NCBI RefSeq assembly: GCF_014698755.1
Contig: NZ_JACJTO010000002.1
Coordinates: 1-64,000 of the forward strand
Source of the DNA: Aphanizomenon flos-aquae FACHB-1287
Lineage (GTDB): Bacteria > Cyanobacteriota > Cyanobacteriia > Cyanobacteriales > Nostocaceae
Reading direction: 5' to 3'
DNA: 64,000 nt
Under the pieces are notes generated by a model. The model did no database searches and was not told the DNA's origin. It saw nothing but the letters and a program-made list of their open reading frames with translations. Position numbers and translations under genes: made by a program. Within the stretch, counting starts at the first letter, position 1. Each line of letters opens with the position of its first letter. Shown piece by piece: positions 34,287 to 43,324 of the stretch.

Positions 34287-35003
34287 ATGGCAAAAAAAGT
34301 ATCACGCCGCTTACAGGCGTTGCTAGACAAAGTAGAAGATAGGGATTATGCACCCTTAGAAGCATTGGCTCTGTTAAAAGAAACAGCAACCGCTAAATTT
34401 AGTGAGGCGGCCGAAGCTCATGTTCGTTTAGGAATTGATCCTAAATATACAGATCAACAGTTGCGGACAACGGTAGCACTACCTAAAGGGACAGGGCAGA
34501 TAATTCGGGTAGCAGTTATCGCTAGAGGCGAAAAAGTCACAGAAGCAACTAATGCTGGTGCTGATATAGCTGGTTCAGAAGAACTAATTGACCAGATTCA
34601 GAAAGGCTTCATGGAATTTGATAAGCTGATTGCGACACCAGATGTGATGCCACAGGTAGCAAAGCTTGGTAAATTACTGGGGCCTCGTGGTTTGATGCCA
34701 TCACCTAAGGGTGGAACAGTGACATTTGATATTGCTAGTGCCATTGCTGAATTTAAAGCTGGTAAATTAGAATATCGGGCTGATCGGACTGGGATTGTTC
34801 ATGTTATGTTTGGTAAGGCTGCTTTTTCTCCTGAAGATTTATTAATAAACCTGAAGGCCTTACAAGAGTCAATTGATCGTAACCGTCCTTCAGGTGCTAA
34901 GGGTCGTTATTGGCGGTCATTGTATATATCCTCTACAATGGGTCCATCAATTGCTATTGACATTAGCGCACTACGGGATTTAAAACTCACTGAAGCTGCA
35001 TAA
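34287..35003 (+). CDS. rplA: 50S ribosomal protein L1
   Basis: The 238-residue L1 forms the mobile stalk at the E site. Family segments include [57 protein letters not shown] (signature) and [19 protein letters not shown]. Full length. It starts at ATG 34287 after AGGAG. It is separated from rplK by 110 bp of STRR-like repeats and the hairpin above, so it may be separately controlled. Confidence 0.98.
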   Translation: MAKKVSRRLQALLDKVEDRDYAPLEALALLKETATAKFSEAAEAHVRLGIDPKYTDQQLRTTVALPKGTGQIIRVAVIARGEKVTEATNAGADIAGSEELIDQIQKGFMEFDKLIATPDVMPQVAKLGKLLGPRGLMPSPKGGTVTFDIASAIAEFKAGKLEYRADRTGIVHVMFGKAAFSPEDLLINLKALQESIDRNRPSGAKGRYWRSLYISSTMGPSIAIDISALRDLKLTEAA

Positions 35004-35098
35004 TTTGGCAATGGGTAATTGGTGATAGATGAATATAATCAGCAATGATCAGTAATAATCAATAACTAATCACTAATGACCAAAATTAAATAGATAAA

Positions 35099-35245
35099 GC
35101 CGGAGACAGCAGGTGCTAATAGCTTAATATCCTGCCGAGGTTGTAATTTTAACTACCTAAAGTTTAAGCTGCACAAGCGAAATAACTACGGGATTAAAAA
35201 TACCACTTTGAAACCCTGGCTAGGTTAGCTAGGGTTAATTGTTTT
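35099..35245 (+). ncRNA. Ribosomal protein L10 leader RNA with attenuator hairpin
   Basis: gccggagacagcaggtgctaatag...cctgccgagg carries the L10-leader hallmark: stem GCAGG (35109-35113)/CCTGC (35131-35135) flanked by the conserved cggagacagc and gccgagg. Downstream an AACCCTGGCTA...TAGCTAGGGTT stem (35212-35236) followed by aattgtttt resembles an attenuator. Known L10 leaders are bound by the L10-L12 complex to repress rplJ-rplL. Confidence 0.8.
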
Positions 35246-35267
35246 CGGTAAGTCAGTAAAAAGGTAA

Positions 35268-35397
35268 CTAGTGATAGGTGGTAGGTAACAGACGACAGGT
35301 GATAGGTGACAGGAAATAGAGTAAAAACTGACAACTAACCACTGACAACTGACAACTAACCACTGACCACTGACCACTGACCACTAACAACTGACAT
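35268..35397. repeat. STRR-type repeats between L10 leader and rplJ
   Basis: Degenerate units gataggtgacagg and actgacaac / ccactga repeat over about 130 bp (including ccactgaccactgaccactga). The two halves are partly complementary. They lie in the rplJ leader downstream of the attenuator. Confidence 0.75.
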
Positions 35398-35413
35398 TGG
35401 AGGTGAGACAAGT

Positions 35414-35983
35414 ATGGGAAGAACGTTAGAAAACAAGAAAGAGATAGTAGCTGATCTCAAAGAAAGCTTGAGTAAGTCAACTTTGGCACTGGTAATTGAT
35501 TATCAGGGGCTAACAGTTGCTGAAATTACAGATTTACGTCGGCAACTCCGTCCTAGTGGTGCTATCTGTAAGGTGACAAAAAACACCTTCATGGGCATTG
35601 CAATTAAGGATCAGGAACAATGGCAGCCAATGTCAGAATTACTAAATGGTTCTTCTGCATTTTTGCTAGTTAAAGAAGATTTATCTGCGATTAAAGCTTA
35701 TCAAGCATTCCAAAAAGCCACCAAGAAAACAGAAATTCGCGGTGGTGTCATGGAAGGTCGTGTCCTGAGTGAAGCTGATGTTAAGGCTCTAGGAGACTTA
35801 CCATCTAAGGAACAACTCATGGGTCAAATTGCTGGTGCTATCAACGCTGTGGCTACCAAGCTGGCCGTTGGTATCAACGAAGTTCCCAGTTCCTTGGCTC
35901 GCGCTTTGCAAGCTATCGCTGAAAAAGAAAATAGCGTTAGTTCTGAAAGTGCTGCTGAGTTAGCGGTAGTCAGTGAAGATTAA
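35414..35983 (+). CDS. rplJ: 50S ribosomal protein L10
   Basis: The 189-residue stalk base protein anchors L7/L12 dimers to the ribosome. The N-terminal domain ([44 protein letters not shown]) binds rRNA, and the C-terminal helix binds L12. ATG 35414 follows GGAGGTGAGACAAGT. An acceptable full length. Regulation by the upstream leader RNA is expected. Confidence 0.98.
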   Translation: MGRTLENKKEIVADLKESLSKSTLALVIDYQGLTVAEITDLRRQLRPSGAICKVTKNTFMGIAIKDQEQWQPMSELLNGSSAFLLVKEDLSAIKAYQAFQKATKKTEIRGGVMEGRVLSEADVKALGDLPSKEQLMGQIAGAINAVATKLAVGINEVPSSLARALQAIAEKENSVSSESAAELAVVSED

Positions 35984-36057
35984 TCACTGACAAATAACAA
36001 CTAACCCTCACGGGTTCTTTCAACTGACAAATCAAAAATTCTTTAGGAGTTATATCC

Positions 36058-36447
36058 ATGTCTGCTGCAACCGAACAAATTTTAGAACAATTGAAATCTT
36101 TGACTTTATTAGAAGCTTCTGAATTGGTAAAACAAATCGAAGAGGCTTTTGGTGTTAGTGCTGCTGCTCCTGCTGGTGGTATGATGATGATGGCTCCTGG
36201 CGCTGGTGCTGCTGCTGAAGAAGTAGTAGAAAAGACCGAATTTGATGCAATTTTGGATTCTGTACCAGCAGATAAGAAGATTGCTGTTCTGAAAATCGTC
36301 CGCGAAATCACAGGTTTAGGTCTAAAAGAAGCTAAAGACTTGGTAGAAGCTGCTCCTAAAGCTGTTAAAGAAGCTGTAACCAAGGAAGCTGCTGAGGATA
36401 TCAAGAAGCGGATTGAAGAAGCTGGTGGTAAGGTAACAGTTAAGTAA
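36058..36447 (+). CDS. rplL: 50S ribosomal protein L7/L12
   Basis: The 129-residue stalk protein recruits translational GTPases. It has an N-terminal dimerisation helix ([26 protein letters not shown]), an Ala/Gly-rich hinge with a run of Met (about 36-58) and a conserved C-terminal domain ([28 protein letters not shown]). TAGGAG precedes ATG 36058. A small AACCC-tcac-GGGTT hairpin (36003-36016) lies in the 74-bp gap after rplJ. Confidence 0.99.
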   Translation: MSAATEQILEQLKSLTLLEASELVKQIEEAFGVSAAAPAGGMMMMAPGAGAAAEEVVEKTEFDAILDSVPADKKIAVLKIVREITGLGLKEAKDLVEAAPKAVKEAVTKEAAEDIKKRIEEAGGKVTVK

Positions 36448-36454
36448 TTGTTCT

Positions 36455-36487
36455 TTGGTGATTGGTGATTGGTGATTGGTGATTGGA
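36455..36487. repeat. STRR array (ggtgatt heptamers)
   Basis: At least four perfect tandem copies of ggtgatt immediately after rplL, in the short gap between convergent rplL and the NAD(P)HX repair gene. Confidence 0.85.
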
Positions 36488-36519
36488 AAGAATTTTTACC
36501 CAGTCCCCAGTCCCCATTA

Positions 36520-38064
36520 TCATCGCTTTAAAACCGGAAGTAAATATTGTGTGAGTGTAAAAGCATCAACTCCCAATTCTGTTCTTGTTTCTGCTGCTAA
36601 AATTCCGGCTTGGGAATGCCACCAAGTCGCAGTTGCTACTATATCTTCTATAACAGTTTCTTTATTGATAATTTGCGCTAATAGTCCACTTAATAAACCA
36701 GTTAATACATCACCACTGCCTCCACGGGCTAAGGCTGGGGTACTTTCGGGATTTATCCAAACACCACCTTGAGGATTAGATATGGCTGTTCTTGCCCCTT
36801 TTAATAGGACTACAGCCCCACTTTCTTGGGCTGCTATTTGCACGGCTTTGATTCTATTTGTGTAAGAAATATTCGGAAATAACCGCTGAAATTCTCCTGT
36901 GTGGGGTGTGAGAACGGTGGCTGATTTTCGTGGTTTTAAGGTGGGGATTGTGCCTAATTGTGCCAAAATATTTAAAGCATCAGCATCAAGAATTAGAGGA
37001 CATTCACATTTAATTATTTCGGGAATAAGGGAAATACTATCTTTAGTTAAACCAGGTCCGCAAGCAATTGTCGTAAATGAATTTAAATCTATAAGGTGCA
37101 TTTCGCTGTCGCTACCACACCCTACAAATGGTAAATTAGCGATTGCTCCTGTTTCGGTTTCAGGACAACCGATAATTAAAGCTTCTGGTAAATGGGAAAC
37201 TAACAACATTTTCAGAGATTCTGGTACAGCAATTGATAACATTCCCACACCAGAAGCTCGTGCACCTAAACCCGTTAAAATTGCTCCACCTGCGTAACGT
37301 TTAGAACCACAAATTAATAATAAATGTCCTTGTTTATATTTGTGGGTAATGAGGGGACGAGGTAAGGGTAAAGTAGATAATGCTGTTGTTTTAGTAATGC
37401 GTTTGATTTGGGGATTATTGCCTAAAACAGCATGAATATCTGCTAAGGAAATATCAAAATCAATTAATTCGGCTTTACCAACATAAGGTAATGCTTGTTC
37501 TTGTAATAAACCTTGTTTCCATAAACCTAAGCAAAATGTATAATTTGCCTGAATAGCTGTTCCTAAAACTTCCCCTGTATCTGTATGTAAACCCGAAGGG
37601 ATATCAATACTAATAATGGGCTGATTTTTGCTATTAAAATAATTAATTGCAGTAGCAATAGAATCAGTAATTTTTCTTTCTAGTCCAAACCCAAATAAAC
37701 CATCAATTAAAAAATCACAATTTGGTATTTGGGAAATTTCTTGATAACAGGTAATTCCTAAATTTTGTGCATATTGAAAATGTTGAGAAGTTAATTCTTT
37801 CAACTGGGAAAAAGGTTGATAAATCCAAACTTGATACCCGCGAAAATGCAATTCACGAGCTACTACTAAGGCATCTCCTCCATTATGACCCGGTCCTGCT
37901 AGAATTCCTACACATTGTCCTGGGGAAATAATAGCCTGTAAGCGTTGGGAAATTAATCCCGCTACTTTTTCCATTAAAGCAGCTACAGGCATTCCCGCTG
38001 CAAATATCCTGGTTTCAATATCCCGCATTTGGGCTGCGGTAACAACAAATTGTTCTTTAGTCAT
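36520..38064 (-). CDS. nnr: Bifunctional NAD(P)HX epimerase/dehydratase
   Basis: The 514-residue enzyme repairs hydrated NADH/NADPH. The N-terminal YjeF_N epimerase (about 1-215) has AGPGHNGGDALVVARELHFRGY and IDGLFGFGLERK. The C-terminal ADP/ATP-dependent dehydratase (about 235-510) has LLICGSKRYAGGAIL, CGPGLTKD, ADALN and the signature ARGGSGDVLTGLLSGLLAQ. Fusion of both activities in one protein is normal in bacteria. Convergent with rplL; upstream gap has gttagttgttag STRR units. Start ATG 38064. Confidence 0.95.
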   Translation of the reverse strand: MTKEQFVVTAAQMRDIETRIFAAGMPVAALMEKVAGLISQRLQAIISPGQCVGILAGPGHNGGDALVVARELHFRGYQVWIYQPFSQLKELTSQHFQYAQNLGITCYQEISQIPNCDFLIDGLFGFGLERKITDSIATAINYFNSKNQPIISIDIPSGLHTDTGEVLGTAIQANYTFCLGLWKQGLLQEQALPYVGKAELIDFDISLADIHAVLGNNPQIKRITKTTALSTLPLPRPLITHKYKQGHLLLICGSKRYAGGAILTGLGARASGVGMLSIAVPESLKMLLVSHLPEALIIGCPETETGAIANLPFVGCGSDSEMHLIDLNSFTTIACGPGLTKDSISLIPEIIKCECPLILDADALNILAQLGTIPTLKPRKSATVLTPHTGEFQRLFPNISYTNRIKAVQIAAQESGAVVLLKGARTAISNPQGGVWINPESTPALARGGSGDVLTGLLSGLLAQIINKETVIEDIVATATWWHSQAGILAAETRTELGVDAFTLTQYLLPVLKR

Positions 38065-38090
38065 TTGTTAGTTGTTAGTTGTCAATTACC

Positions 38091-38762
38091 TTATTTTCCA
38101 TAGTAAACTCTAGCATTACCGTAACCTGAATCTTTCAAATAGCCATTCCATTGTTCTGCTTCTAAGCGATCTCTAAAGGGTCCTACAGCTATGTGTGTTC
38201 CTATTGGTTGAGTTCTCCTAATGACATTAATACTTGTGCCGACTTTTTGGCGAATATCTGTAGCGAAAGAAGATAAATTATTAGCACTACTAGGAATAAC
38301 TACATAATAAAAATCTGTTTTTTCCTGATTATTATAGGAACGCTGATCAGATGTTACATCTACATTTGCAGAATTGACAATGCGAGCACCGGGAATACCA
38401 TGCAATTCTAATTCCTTAATCCGTAGTTGGGCATTATATAGTTCATTAAAAACCCCAGATTGGATAATATTACGTCCGTTATAATTGCGGATATAGGCAT
38501 CAGGTTCAATTTGGCGAACTTCGTATAAAATTTGGTTATTACTACTATCAATGTAAACAAAATACCGCTCAAATTTTTGGTTATGTTGACTATATTTTTT
38601 ACCTGAAAATTGATTAAATTCTCCTTGTTGTAACTGCGGTAATTGTTGCTGATTGATAGATATTTGAGCCTGAACAGGAATATATTCACACGCGAGAGTC
38701 CAACTTACCAGCAAGGAAAATATGGGTAAATATGTCAAGCAACTGACTTTTAAAGTAGGCAT
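38091..38762 (-). CDS. Exported SPOR-like domain protein
   Basis: The ~223-residue protein has an N-terminal signal peptide (LKVSCLTYLPIFSLLVSWTLA). The rest is variable with a duplicated SPOR-like pattern: QSGVFNELYNAQLRIKELELHGIPGARIV and AVGPFRDRLEAEQWNGYLKDSGYGNARVYYG. SPOR domains bind denuded peptidoglycan glycans at division sites. Location is probably periplasm or cell wall. A TTG-initiated frame opens at 38783, but ATG 38762 (MPTLKVS) is preferred because it is a canonical codon; neither has a clear Shine-Dalgarno. Lies 27 bp after the nnr start, on the same strand. Confidence 0.75.
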   Translation of the reverse strand: MPTLKVSCLTYLPIFSLLVSWTLACEYIPVQAQISINQQQLPQLQQGEFNQFSGKKYSQHNQKFERYFVYIDSSNNQILYEVRQIEPDAYIRNYNGRNIIQSGVFNELYNAQLRIKELELHGIPGARIVNSANVDVTSDQRSYNNQEKTDFYYVVIPSSANNLSSFATDIRQKVGTSINVIRRTQPIGTHIAVGPFRDRLEAEQWNGYLKDSGYGNARVYYGK

Positions 38763-38873
38763 ATTTTTTAACAGTTTTTGCAAAGGTTTTTAGGTTAATT
38801 TTCATGGGATGAAATAATTAAAAATATCATTTAAATGACAAGATTAATTAATCATCCAAATTTACTACCGATT

Positions 38874-39863
38874 TTAGTAAATTGTGCCGTCAGGCATTAC
38901 CGCTTCATATAAATTTGCACCTATTAGATTAGCCGTACTAATTTCCGCTCTGAGCAGGTTTACCTGAGTTAAATTAGCATTAGTTAAGTCTGTCATGGCA
39001 AGACAAGCATCTATTAAGTTTGCTTCAGTTAAATTAGCTTCGCGTAAATTAGCCCGACTCAAATTAACTTTACTTAGTCTAGCAAAACTAAGATCGACTC
39101 GATTCATTTTGGCTTTAATCAGTATAGCTTCTGGCATAATTGCACCGTGCAAATTTGCACCTATTAATTCAGCTTCACTCAAATTTGATTCTTTTAGTTT
39201 AGCATTTATCAGGTTAGCACCATTCAAATTAGCACCTTGTAAATTAGTCTGGGTTAAAGTAGCACCTTCTAAAATTGCTCCACTTAGATCTGCACCACTT
39301 AGATCTGCACCACGCAGCATACTCTCACTTAAGTTAGCACCACTCAGATTCACCCTAGCTAAATCTGCACCTGTCAAATTAGCACCGCGTAAGTCCGCTT
39401 TATACAGGTTAGCAGCCCGGAGAGTAGTAGAATGGAATCCCTGTTCTTTTCGCAGATTAGCACCACGTAGGCACGAACCTGTTAAGTTAGCACCAGATAA
39501 ATCAGCACCACGCAGATCAGCACCCATTAAGTTAGTATCCAGCAGATCTGCCCAAGTTAAATCAGCATTTCGCAAATTAGCATTCTGTAAGGTTGCACCG
39601 TGTAAATTAGCATTATTTAAGTTGGCACTTTCCAAACTAGCTTGTGTTAGGTTCGCACCAGAGAGATTCGCACGAGTTAAATTTGCATGATTGAGAATAG
39701 CCTGACTTAGATAGGTAAAAGCTAGAATAGCATAAGACAAATTTGCTTTATTTAAACCTATACCAATTAAATCTGCATTTAATAGATTTACTCCATTTAA
39801 ATTGGCATTAATAAGTTTCGTCTCACCATTTGCATATCTTGTTAGAATTTCTTTAGCATCCAT
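38874..39863 (-). CDS. Pentapeptide-repeat protein
   Basis: The 329-residue protein consists almost wholly of A(D/N)LxX pentapeptides (ANLNGVNLLNADLIGIGLNKANL and onward), about 55-60 repeats forming a right-handed quadrilateral beta-helix. One interruption (RKEQGFHSTT, about residue 140) breaks the coil. The N-terminal MDAKEILTRYANGETK is the usual cap. No effector domain or signal peptide is present. Members are numerous in cyanobacteria; functions are mostly unknown, some mimic DNA. ATG 39863. Confidence 0.93.
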   Translation of the reverse strand: MDAKEILTRYANGETKLINANLNGVNLLNADLIGIGLNKANLSYAILAFTYLSQAILNHANLTRANLSGANLTQASLESANLNNANLHGATLQNANLRNADLTWADLLDTNLMGADLRGADLSGANLTGSCLRGANLRKEQGFHSTTLRAANLYKADLRGANLTGADLARVNLSGANLSESMLRGADLSGADLSGAILEGATLTQTNLQGANLNGANLINAKLKESNLSEAELIGANLHGAIMPEAILIKAKMNRVDLSFARLSKVNLSRANLREANLTEANLIDACLAMTDLTNANLTQVNLLRAEISTANLIGANLYEAVMPDGTIY

Positions 39864-40028
39864 GATTTTTTCTTAAGTGAATAACTGTTAAGTAGTTTAA
39901 GTAGGTCGGCATTAAAAATTGTCGTTATGACAAGGAAACAGGGAAGAGGTTTTAGGTTACTTTTTGTTACATATGACTCTTCGAGAAGCCGCTTCGCGTC
40001 TACGGTTTTTTCCGTTCACCTACTTATG

Positions 40029-40754
40029 TTAATTATTTTTAACTGATATCTCATTATACAAGCCTCGCATAACTCGGATAATTGCAGTGGCTGCTGGAGA
40101 ATTTTTATCTGGGTTATCTAAGGAGATAACAGCATTGTTGATTCTAGATTCAAGCTCTACAATTGTGGAGCAAGAATCAAATAATAGCTGCAATAAACTA
40201 TCAAGGTCTTCTTCTCTCAGTTGTAACCAGTCTTTTTCATTAAAGGTAAATTTCCCATGAAGCGCGGAAAATAAAATTATTTTAACCCTCAGAGGGTTAG
40301 CATATCTCATCAGATTTTGTCGTAAATCAAATTGATTATATTGAGATTTTTTGGAACTTATGGGCGTTGTGGTAGCGGGATTTGATAATCTCTGTTTAGA
40401 ACTATCAATTATAGGGATATTCTGGTTAGATGGAGTTGATATTATTTCTGTTGGCTGATCACGGGTTAGATATAATCTTCCTATCTCCTTGATAATAATT
40501 CCGGCAATTATGGTGTATTCTTTTGGTTTACTAAGATTTTCAACAGTAATAGATAAACGTGAAGTTAAGTGATCTATCGTTGGATTTAAACTAGATAATT
40601 CTTCAATTAATTCTTTTAATTGAACCCTATCTAGGGCATCTTGATCATTTTCCCACACATTTTTACAAGTGAAGAATATTAGTTTTTTAATTCTTTGTGA
40701 GCTTTCATGCTCTTCTAAATATTTGCTAATTTGATCAAGGCTAGATAAAGTCAT
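40029..40754 (-). CDS. Protein with two copies of an unrecognised ~75-residue helical domain
   Basis: I do not recognise this 241-residue protein. Its halves match each other: RIKKLIFFTCKNVWENDQ...QLKELIEELSS...IKEIGRLY (about 21-95) and RVKIILFSALHGKFTFNE...DLDSLLQLLFD...IRVMRGLY (about 154-233). A Ser/Thr/Pro-rich linker (about 97-145) joins them. Both copies are all-helical with no catalytic residues evident; a scaffold or regulatory protein is possible. GGAGG is well spaced before ATG 40754. It is monocistronic. Confidence 0.72.
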   Translation of the reverse strand: MTLSSLDQISKYLEEHESSQRIKKLIFFTCKNVWENDQDALDRVQLKELIEELSSLNPTIDHLTSRLSITVENLSKPKEYTIIAGIIIKEIGRLYLTRDQPTEIISTPSNQNIPIIDSSKQRLSNPATTTPISSKKSQYNQFDLRQNLMRYANPLRVKIILFSALHGKFTFNEKDWLQLREEDLDSLLQLLFDSCSTIVELESRINNAVISLDNPDKNSPAATAIIRVMRGLYNEISVKNN

Positions 40755-41289
40755 GATTAGTGTGCCTCCGTTACAAATATCCGATAGTGTGATAGTAATA
40801 AATTATAGCTGAACTAGTACACTATTGGGTAGTGGCTTTTTTGTATCATACTCCGAAAATACTTATTATTTGTCAATTCTAGAGCTTTTATCCACCCAGC
40901 AACATGATTTTTTCTAATAGGATAGACAAACCACTGATAGAATAGGGTAAACAAGAGGGTAGATGAGATAAATAGTTGTGCAAAATTTTACGGTTAGGAG
41001 AGGGAACAGGGAACTAGTAAGAAATACAGATATTCTTGTTTTCAATTATGATGTACAATTAATTATAATTGGGTACTTAACACACCATTACAGATTAATT
41101 AACCTGTAGCCTCCTATCCCTAGTTTACCAGCAAGGGGTTTACACACCCTATAAGCTTTTTCTATAAACTCTGAAGGTACATTTTTATATATACTAAGGT
41201 TCAGAACTTTGTATAAATAACACTTAAAATTACTTAGTGTTGTAAAATACCAAGATATCATTACAAATTGTTATCAGAGGAGAATAACC
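40755..41289. other. 535-bp gap with divergent promoters
   Basis: Two divergent genes start at its ends. No gene is visible. Close to the LysR-type gene an AACACT (41219-41224)/AGTGTT (41236-41241) inverted repeat with an 11-bp spacer could be an operator, since LysR proteins bind T-N11-A dyads and often regulate themselves; this is inference. AGGAG at 41278-41282 is the ribosome site for the TTG start at 41290. Confidence 0.4.
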
Positions 41290-42231
41290 TTGAACCAAGC
41301 GACATTGCACCAGTTGAAGGTGTTCGAGGCCGCTGCCCGACATGGTAGTTTTACACGCGCTGCGGAAGAGTTGTTTTTGACTCAGCCTACCATATCCATG
41401 CAAATCAAACAACTAACTAGATCAGTTGGTTTACCATTATTTGAGCAGGTAGGAAAGCGCTTATACTTGACGCAAGCGGGACGAGAATTATTTGCTACTT
41501 GTCGGCAAATTTTTGAGACTATGGATAAGTTTCAAATGACTATCGCTAATTTAAAAGGATTAAAACAAGGACAATTAAGACTGGGTGTAATTACCACTGC
41601 TAAGTATATTATTCCCAGATTGTTGGGTCCTTTTTGTCAGCTTTACCCTGGAATTGATATTTCTCTTCAAGTCACCAATCATGAACTAATTTTAGATCGA
41701 ATGATGAATAATTTGGATGACTTGTATATTATGAGTCAAATTCCTGATCATTTTGATGTCAATTTCGAGCCATTTTTAGAAAACCCCTTAGTAGTTTTTG
41801 CACCAGCTAATCATCCCTTAAAGAAGGAAAAAAATATTCCTATTGAACGTTTGGGAGAAGAACCGTTTATTATGCGTGAACCAGGTTCAGGAACTCGCAG
41901 TGCTGTCCAAAGTCTATTAGAGGAACATGGGATCAAAGTGAAGGTAAAATTGGAGTTGGGAAGTAATGAAGCAATTAAGCAAGCGATCGCAGGAGGCTTA
42001 GGTATTTCTGTGTTATCCCGTCATACAATGTTAAGTGACGCTGCGGAATTTAGCATTTTAGATGTTCAACACTTTCCCATTAAACGCAATTGGTATATTA
42101 TTCATCCCGCTGGTAAGCAGTTATCCATTATTGCTTATACTTACTATGAATATCTTTTAGATGCTGCGAAAAAAATTACCCAGCAAGGTGGTTTAATCTT
42201 AGATCATAATTTCATGAATACCAATTCTTAA
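41290..42231 (+). CDS. cmpR: LysR-type regulator, CmpR-like
   Basis: The 313-residue LysR-family regulator has a winged HTH at about 5-62 (LHQLKVFEAAARHGSFTRAAEELFLTQPTISMQIKQL) and a periplasmic-binding-like effector domain (about 92-300). The sequence LKGLKQGQLRLGVITTAKYIIPRLLGPFCQ and SNEAIKQAIAGGLGISVLSRHT matches what I recall of the CmpR group, which activates the bicarbonate transporter operon in low CO2. No cmp or other carbon genes are nearby, so paralogue assignment is uncertain. The TTG start is supported by AGGAG 7 nt upstream. Confidence 0.8.
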   Translation: MNQATLHQLKVFEAAARHGSFTRAAEELFLTQPTISMQIKQLTRSVGLPLFEQVGKRLYLTQAGRELFATCRQIFETMDKFQMTIANLKGLKQGQLRLGVITTAKYIIPRLLGPFCQLYPGIDISLQVTNHELILDRMMNNLDDLYIMSQIPDHFDVNFEPFLENPLVVFAPANHPLKKEKNIPIERLGEEPFIMREPGSGTRSAVQSLLEEHGIKVKVKLELGSNEAIKQAIAGGLGISVLSRHTMLSDAAEFSILDVQHFPIKRNWYIIHPAGKQLSIIAYTYYEYLLDAAKKITQQGGLILDHNFMNTNS

Positions 42232-42481
42232 ATTAAGCTGTAGTTACAGCAGAAATCAGGGGACTGGTTTTGAAGTGAGAGTCTCTACCTAATTTATCTG
42301 CAATCTACTGTATCTAGGGTTTAATAATGAATAAAAAGTGAAATTAAAGCCCAAAATTGAGACTTAGGAACAATATTTTGGGCTTGATTTTCAAAATTAC
42401 CAGTTCAGATCAGTTACATCTGTGAAATGTAGGTAGTAGAATAGGTTACAGACAAAGCTGTACAGAAGAGAGGAAGGTAAA

Positions 42482-43324
42482 TTGGAAGAACTCAGGGACG
42501 TATTGGAACTGGCGACAGAAAGGGAACTACAGGACTTGACAGCTATTCTATTTAGTCGCAAGTTTAACCCCTTAGATTATGTTCACACACCCGAACCTAT
42601 TGCAGTGCAAAGCCAAGAGCGTCAAGCTTGGTTAGATGCTATCGAAGATCGCTTTCGTTTTTTAGCGGCTGACGGAATCACAGTATTACGAGGACGTACT
42701 GATCAAGTAACTTACCGACAAGCCCTAATTCAAGTATGTAAATATTTGAAAATCCATTATTATCAAGACCTAACAACAATTGATTTAGAAGCAGAAGTAT
42801 TTTTACATCTGTTGGGAAAAGTTTGGAAAAAGTTACCCAAACAAGAAAAGCAACAATTAACTACTAATGTCCAAAGTCAATTATCACAATCAAAATTTAA
42901 ACAACCATTACCATTATCATTACAACGTGATCCTTTAGGATTAATATTTAAAGGTGGTAGTGCCTTAGCTATAACTTCTGTAATTCAACCTTTTATTCTT
43001 CAACAAATCGCCCGTCAATTTGCTATTCATTTTGCTACCTATCAAGTAGCTAAGGAAGCTGCAATTACAGGTGCAGGATTAGCAACCAAGCAGTTTCAAA
43101 ACTATGTAACTTTACAAATGTCCCGCCGCGGTATGACCATGAGTGCAGCCCGTTATGGTGCTGTTCGTAGTGCGTTTGCTTTTGTCGGTCCTGTAATGTG
43201 GGCTTGGTTTTTTGCTGATTTGGGTTGGAGAGCAATCTCCACAAACTATGGCAGAATTATTCCTACTATCTTCACCCTCGCACAAATTCGTCTTACCCGT
43301 ACAGAATGTTGGGAAATCGCCTAA
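42482..43324 (+). CDS. YaaW-like (UPF0174/DUF3944-type) protein
   Basis: The 280-residue protein begins with a short helical domain ELRDVLELATERELQDLTAILF, like the DUF3944 N-terminal module. It continues with a region similar in layout to E. coli YaaW: hydrophobic stretches around 165-200 and 215-250 (GRGMTMSAARYGAVRSAFAFVGPVMWAWFFADLG). It may be membrane-associated. Function unknown. The start TTG 42482 is preceded by AGGAAGG. The last 19 bases overlap the next gene, implying cotranscription with the O-antigen-ligase-like gene. Confidence 0.65.
   Translation: MEELRDVLELATERELQDLTAILFSRKFNPLDYVHTPEPIAVQSQERQAWLDAIEDRFRFLAADGITVLRGRTDQVTYRQALIQVCKYLKIHYYQDLTTIDLEAEVFLHLLGKVWKKLPKQEKQQLTTNVQSQLSQSKFKQPLPLSLQRDPLGLIFKGGSALAITSVIQPFILQQIARQFAIHFATYQVAKEAAITGAGLATKQFQNYVTLQMSRRGMTMSAARYGAVRSAFAFVGPVMWAWFFADLGWRAISTNYGRIIPTIFTLAQIRLTRTECWEIA

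Noticed and set aside
38995-39690. 231-codon plus-strand gene
   Set aside because: It is the antisense of the pentapeptide-repeat gene, and its periodicity mirrors those repeats.
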